Positions 12,501 through 22,500 of a stretch of 64,000 bases of DNA are shown here, piece by piece. This DNA is from Mesorhabditis belari. Its lineage: Eukaryota > Nematoda > Chromadorea > Rhabditida > Rhabditidae. A model generated the notes under the pieces. It did no database searches. It had not been told where the DNA came from and worked only from the letters and a program-made list of their open reading frames with translations. How positions within the stretch are numbered: the first letter of the stretch is position 1; each line of letters opens with the position of its first letter. The stretch lies in the NCBI GenBank assembly GCA_958450365.1, contig CAUEEP010000736.1:3458501-3522500 (forward strand), in the 5' to 3' direction. The position numbers and the translations under genes were made by a program.

Positions 12501-13182
12501 ACCAATCAATTAATAGTCAATTTTGAGCAGATTTTGTTGAAGTTCTGAAAAAGTAAAGCAGAATAAAGTTTTCTTTGAATCTTCAACGATTCTATTCAAT
12601 GTTTAATTATATTATTATAGTTACCGTATTCTCTCTAATAGTAGTGCACCCTGAGCGTCGCCTAAATTCCTCGAAATCTCGACAGCCGCTTATCAGATCT
12701 TATTGATGTGGGGTCGGAAAATGTAGCTGACGATGAGATCTAGTGGGGGATTAGAGTGTTGAGCTTCTGCAAAAGCTTGGAAACCGTAAAATAGTCACCA
12801 ACTCGGCTCGCCGGGGTGCACTACTATTAGAGAAAATACGGTAATAGTCAATTTTGAGCAGATTTTGAGCGATTTACCTAACTTTATCTCTGAATCGATT
12901 CGATAATGATTAGCAAAGCTCCCCAATAGTAACTGAAAATGAAGTACAAAGCCAAGCTCAAGCTGGTTCATGTTTTAAACTAAAGATCAACCCTAGGACT
13001 CTAAAAGCAACCAATATCAACCCTAGGACATCCTTACTATGACTATCTAGAGAGCTTGACTAGCGAGCTTCAGAGCTTGACTAAAAGATTATCATAATCC
13101 CTGTAACAGAATATTTGATAGCTTTAGTAACTTGTAAAAGAAAGATTTGCACATCTAATCTTTTCAGACTGGTCGTACTTGA
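3538..13182 (+). CDS. let-711: CNOT1/NOT1-like CCR4-NOT scaffold, N-terminally short
   Basis: Scaffold of the cytoplasmic CCR4-NOT deadenylase. I read 28 exons in consistent phase, including 3538-3561, 3957-4058, 4641-4769, 4887-4994, 5044-5166, 5213-5323, 6131-6298, 6530-6665, 7747-8054, 8900-9047, 9969-10130, 10870-11043, 11620-11800, 12302-12484 and a final 13168-13182; about 1,140 residues. Order: MIF4G/CAF1-binding region (TNVDTLVIA…, [30 protein letters not shown]), CNOT9-binding DUF3819 (exons to 8054), a Q/H-rich linker of about 60 residues (8900-9047), then the NOT1 superfamily domain ([70 protein letters not shown]). Human CNOT1 has about 2,376 residues: the N-terminal HEAT half is not in the window and the connector domain is absent. 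ATG 3538 is the first in-frame ATG after a stop and an acceptor-like site; upstream exons beyond the window cannot be excluded. Confidence 0.9.
3830..3930 (+). repeat. Copy of the exon 14/intron 14 junction inside intron 1
   Basis: Matches 8045-8138 closely: both run from TTCGCAAAGG (the exon 14 donor site) through ACTAAAATTATCGGCTAAAC to ATTCAGAAAA, with small indels. The copy carries a few nucleotides of exon 14 plus the start of its intron. Confidence 0.8.
4092..4486. repeat. A-type MITE with internal tandem duplication
   Basis: TIRs ACCGTAAATACTGTAATA at both ends, within CNOT1 intron 2. The middle section (from TGACG-TGCGGAGTGTTACG to the palindrome) occurs twice in tandem, about 125 bp per copy. 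A 30-bp terminal fragment of the same family follows at 4591-4620. Confidence 0.8.
5339..6107. repeat. Composite A-B-A MITE (inverted copy of 1276-2046)
   Basis: In the intron between CNOT1 exons 5213-5323 and 6131-6298. A full A unit (5339-5608), the 22-bp spacer, then a second A unit interrupted by a B element (about 5675-5895) with TA flanks. Structure and junctions match 1276-2046 in reverse orientation. Confidence 0.85.
7500..7595 (+). repeat. GA-rich imperfect tandem repeat
   Basis: Repeats of AAGAAAGAAGTAAAGATAAAG and GGGGAAGAAGAAAGG in a CNOT1 intron (7399-7616). Purine-rich on the sense strand. Confidence 0.7.
9372..9600 (+). repeat. Intronic minisatellite, about 42-bp unit
   Basis: Five to six diverged copies of a unit with TTCAGCTTTTAAAAGCTAAG and CTATTCAGTTATTCAATCA fill most of the CNOT1 intron 9368-9671. 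The unit itself contains the palindrome AGCTTTTAAAAGCT. Confidence 0.8.
10531..10622 (-). pseudogene. tRNA-like sequence, degenerate (Leu/Ser type)
   Basis: Within a CNOT1 intron. The minus strand shows a D-arm-like GGCCGATTGGATAAGAGGCC and a T-arm-like AGGGTTCAATCCC, but the acceptor halves do not pair. A similar D-arm (ATGGTCGATTGGCTAAGAGC) occurs at 24320-24400. Confidence 0.55.
11509..11548 (+). pseudogene. tRNA-like remnant
   Basis: GCTCCGATAGCTCAGTAGTA followed by GAGCG resembles a tRNA 5' half with A-box, and ACAATTCCCC a T-arm 3' side, but the anticodon arm is deleted. It lies in the CNOT1 intron 11431-11619. Confidence 0.45.
12622..12843. repeat. C-type MITE, copy 1
   Basis: TIRs TACCGTATTCTCTCTAATAG and CTATTAGAGAAAATACGGTA. 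The interior includes GACGATGAGATCT and CAACTCGGCTCGCCGG. It lies in the last CNOT1 intron. Other copies are at about 33409-33625 and 58299-58513. Confidence 0.85.
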
Positions 13183-13426
13183 TTCTCTTCTCCATTCCTT
13201 TTAAATCCAGAGGTCGAAATGTCGTGCACAAAGAAGGATTTCCAAGTAATTTCTTCTACTTTCCCTCCAATTGTGATGTGTACTCATTTTTCTCTCTTGA
13301 TGTGATCTCTGTCTTCTAATAATTCTACTCTAGCATCTCTCTTTTTTCGATTACATTTATTGTGCTTAGTTTTATCTTTTCGATGTTCTTTTCTGGGTTA
13401 CAGCTTTATTGTATTTGAGAAAAGGA

Positions 13427-13432
13427 AATAAA
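13427..13432 (+). terminator. CNOT1 poly(A) signal
   Basis: AATAAA 245 nt after the CNOT1 stop codon. The convergent IFT172 gene has its own candidate signals on the minus strand at 13405-13410 and 13356-13361 (TTTATT on plus), so the two 3' UTRs probably overlap. Confidence 0.6.
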
Positions 13433-13559
13433 ACTTATTGATTAATGAGATCAAAACACATTTACTCGCAAAGCACTCGCATAATTATGGTGATTCAAAT
13501 TATTTGTAAAGTAACACATTGTAAACAAAGCAAGAATTCTTTTTCTACAATTTCTACAA

Positions 13560-16500
13560 TCATAATTGTAATCCAAGGGCACTCTTGGCCAATTTTGAGA
13601 CAAAATTTGAAACATCTTGTAGCTGATCAGTGGGACTTTTCCTCAACAGAATCAGATAACGATTTAGCTCTTCTTTATCAGCAAACACTCCATTCCCGAC
13701 ATCGACAAGCGTTTGCACGATTGGATAACCTGAATCACTTGTCTTTTCTTGACTAATCACTGACTAAACCTGTCAATATGCACATCTTTTTCTCATCACT
13801 CCCATTGGTGAGATTTGCCTCAAAACATCCTCGACCGTCCACAATGAGATTTTTCTTCGCACTATCGTCCACAGAAATCGCTAATACCCATTCTTTAATC
13901 TCTTCGTGTTCGGGACCCTGAAAAGAAGTATTTAACTAATTCCAAGGATTGATACGTTTGATACGCGCCCCGCCCCCTTTGCCATTGGTAATCCAACTTT
14001 GAGCTCAAATTTCTTGGTGTTGGCCTGTTCAATTCAATGTTGAAATTCTATGCCAATATCAAATTGAAAGCTAAGACCTGTAAAAATGTCTTATCGGGCA
14101 ATGGGACTTCCGGTGGGAATTCAGTCTTCTCAAATGGCGTAAAGTCGACCATATCAGGTGATCCATCTTCAATCGCTTCATGCAAATCGAGATAATGATT
14201 GAGGAATAGAAAAGCACAGCCCTCATATTCTCCACCAATTTCCTGAAATGTCTAGAATTTACGAGTTAAGTTCAATAACAAACTTTTGCAAGCATTCCCG
14301 CTTCGTAAAACATTCGATCTGGTGGCAGAAGATCGGTATATCGGAGAAGAGCAATGCTTTGTTTTAATCGTGTTTTTTTTGTTTCTTGTTCATCGGATCC
14401 GGTCAGCGCACAGCGAACACACATTAAATGAAGCGAGATAAGTTGACGATTGTAGATCTAAATGTTGATGAAAGTTATTTTCCAATATTTTGTTAAAGTC
14501 CAAAATCTTTGTTCTATGTTTAGTCAAAGCCAAAATCTAGTTAAGGCAAATCAGAAGCTTCAAGAATTTTACAAACATTCAGCTCTTGAATCAGTCTTGA
14601 ACGCTTTAAACTCTTAAAACGTTCTAACTATAAGTTCAAGCTCTAATATCAGTACTTACATGATAATGCGGTGACTTTGCCGTCTCCAAATTGCTGACAA
14701 TCGATTGGAAAACGTTTCGCACAAGTGACAGCCTCTCAAACTCTTCAAGAAGAGTGCTCATTTGGGTGCCAGCCACCTAAACTAAGCGTTCATTTTTCAA
14801 AAGTCAAAGAAACCTCATCAAAGATTGTTTTGTAGATGTTGAAGTTCTCTTCTTTTCCAGCGGCTCCATATCTTTCAAATAACTTTGAGGCTTTCGTGTA
14901 ATCACCGTCTTTAATCAAATGAGACGCGTACTTGGCCACATATTTGTCAAGTAGAGGAGCATGCTAAAACGGATTATCTACCATATTTATTCTAATAATA
15001 TTCTAATAGATTAGTCAATCTCTAATAGAAGACCACAAAATTGAGCCTTTTCAAGAACTTCTTTTTAGCTAAAGTTATGATATGGCTCTAGATTTATTAG
15101 GTTGTCCGGAAATAAATGAGCGTTTTGTATTGTTTATTATTTGGGTATATTTTTCTCAATAAAGTATGCTCTGTATCTTGCAATGTTATATACCATTAGA
15201 AAGCTGAGTTTGTGCTCTCTTTAACCATACTTTTAAATTTTGTTGAAAATAAGAATTTTTTGCGAATTTTAAGCTTCGCCGTTTTAGATGTCCGAAACGA
15301 ACTTTTTGAGTGACTAGCCTTTAGACAAGTTTTTATGGTTTAATGAATAGGCAATGGATCCCATTCACAAACCACATCAAGTACTTTAAAATAGAGAAAA
15401 TTTGTGAAAAGGCAAATTTTATCTAATGCTTTAACTGTTCAGAATCACCTATTTAAGCAAAGTGCCAAGAAGATGACACCAAAAAAATGATTTTTTTGAA
15501 ATACAGCTTCTCTATAAAAATTTTTAGGGTAAAAATAGAGATTATAGAGCGTATTGCTCATTTATGTTAGCTTTGCCTCATAAGAAATCGTTTTTCTGGC
15601 GCAAAAAGTGAGCTGAATTTAAGCTGGAAAATATTAGGTTGTCCGAAAATAAATGAACGTTTTGTATTGTTTATTATTTGGGTATATTTTTCTCAATAAA
15701 GTATGCTCTGTATCTTGCAATGTTATATACCATTAGAAAGCTGAGTTTGTGCTCTCTTTAACCATAATTTTAAATTTTGTCGAAAATAAGATTTTTTGCG
15801 AATTTTAAGCTTCGGCGTTTTAAGTGTCTGAAACGAACTTTCGCCAGATTTTCTTTTATGAGTTCAAACTCGGTCGCAATGCAGCTGAAACGGCTCGTAA
15901 CATTAACAAAGTTTGGGGCCAAGGCAGTGGCAACAGTCAACAATACGAGCTTGGTTCCGAAAATTCCGAGCTGATGATTTTGATCTCGAAGATAAAGAAG
16001 GCCGTGGCCGTCCTGTTGAACTCGGTGACGACGAACTGAAGACCCTGGTGGAAGCAAATCCACGTACGACTATTCGAGAGCTTGCGGAGGAGCTTGGCGT
16101 GGGCGAGACGACACAGAGTCCAATTCTTCTCCACGACAACGCTCGTCCGCACGTCGCACAACCGACCCTGCAAAAGCTGAACGAACTGAGCTACGAAACT
16201 TTGCCTCACCCGCCATATTCTTCGGACCTTTCGCCTACCGACTACCACTTTTTCAAGCACCTCGACAACTTTCTCCGGGAGAAATGCTTCAAAACTCAAG
16301 ACGATGCCAAAAAACGCCTTCGCCGACTTTATCGCCTCCAGAAGCCCGGATTTCTATGCTACCGGCATAAATAAACTTGTTTCTCGTTGGCAAAAATGTG
16401 TTATTTGTAATGGTTCTTATTTCGATTAATAAAGTTTTGTTTGGATCAAGTTATGGGATTTTAAATATTCGAGTTGAAAACGCTCATTTATTTCCGGACA

Positions 16501-19500
16501 ACCTAATATTTTAGCTACTAGAATAAATACAGTATGTTCACTTTAGCAATACTAATGTTTACTATTGCTAAAGCAATACTAGAGTGCAAGTCTTATCTTG
16601 CCAGTCTTGAATCATCAAATCATCTTTGGTCACCTTTTGCTGTTTAGCTGTTTCAATCGCTTTCTCCCATTGCCCTCGTTCGATGAGAAGCTCGATTGCC
16701 GATATTGCGTCAACATCTAACACATTTTATTTTTTGAAAAGAGAAATAATACAGTATTTGATTTAATTTCCTCATTTTCTTACCAATCAACTCTCCCAAT
16801 CTTCCCTCATTCTTTAAACTCTCTTTGTACATTGACTCAATCTCCGGCAAAGCCTCAGGCAAAAATTCGGTGGCTATCTGAAAGCTATTAGTCTTATTAA
16901 GACATATATCAATTAAATTTATAAATTTATGCAAATTTTTTAATATTAACTTACTTGTCTAGCTTTACTCCATTGTTGAGCATGACATAAAGCCTGAATC
17001 GCTTCTCGACTGCTTCCCAATGCCAAAAGCACTTCAGCAGCTTTCTCATGTTCGTCAAGCTAAAATATTTCTATTTGAAAATTTATAAATGAAAAATCTA
17101 CATTAATATAAATCTCACCTCACTTAAGCGATTCAAAATTTCTCCGAAAATCTCATGATTCGAACCGCCAATCAAAAACTTGAGCGCAATCTCGGCAGCT
17201 TTCAGAGCACTTTGCCGGATCAAATCCTGATCGGATGTAGTCTCAGAATTAATCTAAAAATCAAATCCTTTAGCTTATACAATTAAAAATGCTTTACTTA
17301 CTTTAAGAAATGCTTGAACTGCTCGCAAATATTCTCCATTTTGCTCCCACTCTTTTCCTTGAGCTAAAAATGAGTCAACTCCACGAGCGCCACTTCGGAG
17401 CTCCTCTTTGTCGAATTCTTCCTGAAGGTTTAAGGTTGTTTTTTTCTCAAATTTTACATGAATTGCTTATTTAACCAATACATAAACTTACTTGCAATTG
17501 AGCTAACTGATTTGGCAAATATTCCTTGGCGATTCTCAACGCATCCACCCACATTCCTTGTTCTTTGAAATATCGCATAATGATGTCTGGACGGCCGGCT
17601 CTAAAAGATTATAGAATTTTTATGGATATATTGATCTTCTTATTTTCACAAACCTTAATAGGAAACTTTCAGCTCGTTGATGATCACCAGCTTCTAAAGC
17701 TTTCCTTGCCTCTCCAGTGTAAACGTCAGCGAGACTATTTGGAGCATGTTCTCTAAAAGTTCTTTAAATTTAAATTATTTCTCCCTAATTTTCACACTCT
17801 ATTGTAGCTTTTTTGCTTGAATATTTTTGGTGTTTGCAAAAATGAGCTCTAGAAACAGTTTTGCTAACAATGGAATGACACGAGCTCGAGGTTCAGAATC
17901 GCTTCGTGACTGAGTGCATCTCATATGGTTATGCTGATTCTGAATCTGTAAAAATTAGCTGCAAACACCCATGCAATCGCAAGGAATCTGGCATAGAAAA
18001 TTCCCCTTAAATTTCAGACTCTTTAAGGGACCACCAACGGCTTCGGTGGTCTCGTGGATAGTGTGCTAGCCTACGGAATTTATGAAGTTTTTTTGCCTTG
18101 GGTTCGAAACCTCCCTTAACCCATTCTTTTTGTTTTTTTTTGAAAATTCGTTTTCTGATATCTTTGCATTAAATATTTACGTTTTTTGCACCCTTTTACA
18201 ACTTTTATGATGATAATGATCATTAGTTCAGGACTTTATTAACTCCAGTAACAAAAGCAGTGTTCTTTGTTTGTTGCTTGTTGTTTGCTTGTTTGTTTGC
18301 TTGTTTGTTTGTTTGTTTGTTGTTTGTTTGTTGTTTGTTGTTGTTGTTTGTTGTTTGTTTGTGCAAAAAAAACGCAAAGTTTTGTATTCTTCTTTACATC
18401 TATCTTTGCATTCTTAAGTTTTTTAAGTTTACGTTTTCAAAATCGATGAACTATTTTGTGAATAATAGTTCCTTATAAGGACTGTTAACGCGAGTTCTAT
18501 CCACTCACTTGGCAATCTTTTCCGCATTAGCCCAATCTTGATCATGAATGTACATTGAGACAGCTTCTTCCGCTTTACCACCCTGAACACTGATAAGTTT
18601 TTTGCCCCCCATATTTACAAAGCTCACCTCTATATAATGTTTAGCCGCTTCTTCCAGCCGTCCCTCTTCTTCCATTTGAACGGCGATTCGTGTGTGAACC
18701 TGAAGTTTTTTCAGCATAATAAAATAGATTTAAAACTTTGCAGAGCTTACAATATACAAGGGTGTTCCAAAAAAAGTCAGTTCAGCGTGATTTTTCTCAA
18801 AATTTCTAGTGGCTTCTGGTGGTTTTTGTGGTGTCAAAGTGAATATTTTGAGCGGGCAAATTTTTGTTTTTTCACTTTTTCTCAATTTCATGACTTTCCT
18901 ATGCATGAAATTTCTTAGCCACCATGGCTGCCACCACCATATGATGAAATTTTTGCCATAAAATTGAAACTTTCTACTCGCATCGTGGTGTCATACCAAA
19001 GCTAACATGTAAACTAAGATTTACAAACAAACACTTTATTGATTAGTAGCTCATGAGCAGAACATGGCTGTTACTTTAAAAATTGTGAGTTAAAAGAGTT
19101 CTATGTACAAGAGACTACTGGATGTTCTAAACCGATAAAGTGTTTGGTTGAGAATCTTAGTTTATATATTGACTCTAAGAGTCATCTTATCAAGTGTACT
19201 AAGCTAGTTTATGTATTGACTCTAAGAGCTACTAATCAAGTGTTTGGTTGAAAATCTTAGTTTACATGTTAGCTTTGATATGACACCACGATGCCAATAG
19301 AAAGTTTTAATTTTATGGCAAAAATTTCATGGTGGTGGCAGCCACGGTGGCTAAGAAATTTCACGTATAGGAAAGTCATGGAATCGGGAAAAAGTTAAAA
19401 AACAAAAATTTGCCCGCCCAAAATATTCACTTTGACATCACAACAACCACCAGAAGCCACTAGAAATACTGAGAAAAATCACGCTGAACTGACTTTTTTT

Positions 19501-22500
19501 TGGAACACCCTGTACAATAACTTTCTCTACTAGTTTTACTTTTAATACTTTTACAACATCACCTCTGGAAGTCTCTCTTTCATCCCAAGCCTCGCCAAAT
19601 CGAAAGCAAAATCAAAAGCCCTGAATCAAGCATTTGTTCTTTTTTGCTGAACTGATTTATTTTCAATCTTTCGATCTAGATCACTTCATTTTGACTAACC
19701 CATTCTCAATCGCAAAATCAATAGCATCACTCAACATATTGAACCTTGTCAATAGCTTCACCGCCGCATCGCCACCAAGACTCTTTGCCCAGAGGAATCC
19801 AACCTGTAAATAAGAAATTTTCCATCAAAATAACATTCCAATTTCATTAGATCCCACTTGCTTTTGCACAATATCCCCGCCTTCGGTTTTTGCCAACCGA
19901 TAAGCGTCACTCCACATCTCGGCTTTTCTAAAGTTTTTAGTTGAAATTCCTCAACAAAACTAATCCACACCTGTACATATCGATGGCCATTTTATACTCT
20001 CCCGCCTTCAAATATTCTTCTTCAGCCGCTTTCAAATCACCCGCTGTTTCGTGTTCTTCGCCCAATCTTTTGTGAGTCTCCTGAAAAAGGGACTGGTCTA
20101 TTTCAAGTCACTCCAAGACAACGTCAACAAGTGTAGAGTGTGTTCCTCTCAAATCAAATCATTCAAATCATGTTTTCTAAAAGGTGCTCGTTAGCAACGT
20201 CATTTTCTAAAAATCACGCTTTCCTAAACGCTCTTTCTGCGTTTTTCTTTTATTATTTCTGAAAGTTTTACTTCTTTTTTTTTTCTATCCTTATCAGAAT
20301 TTAGTTTTAAACAAATATTTATTTTTAGAAACAACAAACAAGAAAAGAAGATGATCAACCAAAGGAGAAAACGAACACGAAGACGAACAACGTGCCAGGA
20401 CAGTTTTTTTTCTGTATATTTGTCGCTCTTTTTGTGTTTGGTCATAAATTGCTATACAAGAGATGGCAAACTTGGTTTTGGCAAACTACTGGGAGTTCCT
20501 GGGCTCTAAAGAAGGAGTTATATGTAAAAGTCTACTTTCAATAAAATTTTACTCCATTCATTGAGCTGTTACTCATTTTCTATATATGCTTTTTTTCTGT
20601 ATATTTGTCACTCTTTTTGTGTTTGGTCATAAATTGCTATGACAAACTTGGTTTTCTACTGGGAGTTCCTGGGCTCTAAAGAAGGAGTTATATGTAAAAG
20701 TCTACTTTCAATAAAATTTTACTCCATTCATTGAGCTGTTACTCATTATGCTATACTTTTCGAAATTATCTAAAGCTTATTATTAAATACTGTTTGCAAA
20801 AAATATAGAAAAAAGCAATAGTTAACTTCATTTTAAGTTTGGAAAATGAAAATAACTTTCTACTTATGGACTGCGAGATTAGTAATCTTTTAGAAATTTT
20901 TTAGAAAACATTATTTGAGAGGAGCACACTCTAAGCAAGATCTTGTAAGGCCATGGTTTGGCTTTGACTTGCCTTTTACCTTTTTTCCTCAGTTAACCCT
21001 AGTTATGGCGTAAAACACTCACTAATAGATGCTCTGAGTGATATTGGCCGACAAGACGAACCACCTCCTCGTTTCTGTTCGCCTTTTTGTACATTTGTAT
21101 CGCCTTGTTTGACATACCAATCGAAATGTAGAGCTAAATCTCTTTATGAAGTTAAAAAATGAAAGTAATAAAAGTAATAAACCTGTTCTGCTTCAGCCAA
21201 TCTCCCTTGTTCCTCCAATTCTTCAGCTTTTCGATCGTACATTTGAGCCGTTTCCTCTCGACCCAAGAACTCTTCAGAAAGCTGAAAATAAATGAATTAC
21301 TTTGACTGAGCTATTTTATTATATTTTATTATTTAGCTATTTTTCAATAACTCACTCTATACGCATCCGCCCATTTGCTACTTTTGATATACATAGCAAT
21401 GGCTTGTTTATGAAGATTCGCCTCAATGAAGAGACGCTCAGCTCTCTAAAAGGATATATAACAATGATAAGTAGATATTTAGATTCTTTAGAAGTTAGCA
21501 AGCGTAAAATTTCCTAACATTCCTTACATCAAACTCTCCAACGCTGGCATAATGTTCTGCGATTTGTCCATAGAATAAATGCGATCTCTCGGTGTCTTGA
21601 ATCACATCAACAATCTAAAAAAGTTGCTGATTTAGATTTATAACTTAAATAGTATCTTAAACTAATCCATTATCTTGTATTTCCTGGTTTGATAATCAAT
21701 TTTATTCTACTAAGTCTTTTACCTGCACAGCTTTGCTCCACTCCTTTGCCCTGATCGCTGCTTCGACGGCTTTCTCCGTGCAATTCGCTTCTAAAAACTT
21801 ATGAATAATCTTTCTATAGTTAAGGTTTATATTTATACCTAAGAAATGATTGATTGCTGCTTCTGGTTGCCCTTGTTGAACCAAATAATTTCCCCATTCC
21901 TCTTCAATACCAACCACTTTATCCGGAAATGCGAAACGAGAGACCTAAATTTATGTTTTAATTCAAAAATCTACACAAAATGACTTACATGTATCGCTTT
22001 TTGAAAAGCTTTTCCTTCTAAGTAATTCTCCATGGCTTTATCGAATTCTTTGAGCTTCTCGTATAGATCACCCGCCTAAAACATTTCACATTTACATTAC
22101 TCGATTTTATCTCACCTTTTCGAAGAAACGATTTTTTACTAAAGATTGTGCAATATCTTGAGTAATCATTGAATCATTTAAAAGCTCTTCTTTCTGCAAA
22201 ACAACAGTTAGAGCTTTGGTAGGTTGATTCGATTTAAGATAGAGTTGAATAGCGGTGCGGGGATCACCTTCCGTGGCTTTTAGCTGTAATTAGTTGCATT
22301 TTAAAGATGAGAATTTGATTTTAATCTGTTAAAAGCTTTCATTCTTAGATAAAAAGTTTCTATAAAGATCTTTAAATCACCTCTGCAACTTTGGCTTCTT
22401 GTCCCGTTTCGGCTAACGCTCGATGGTAATTCATCTTCAATTGCTCATAGCCAGGATAGTTCTGTAAGTTGAAAATAATATAATTTGTTGCTTTCAAAAT

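Noticed and set aside
13445..13756. 103-codon plus-strand frame
   Set aside because: Antisense shadow of the last IFT172 exon.
18260..18478. Cys-rich open frames
   Set aside because: Produced by a GTTT microsatellite.
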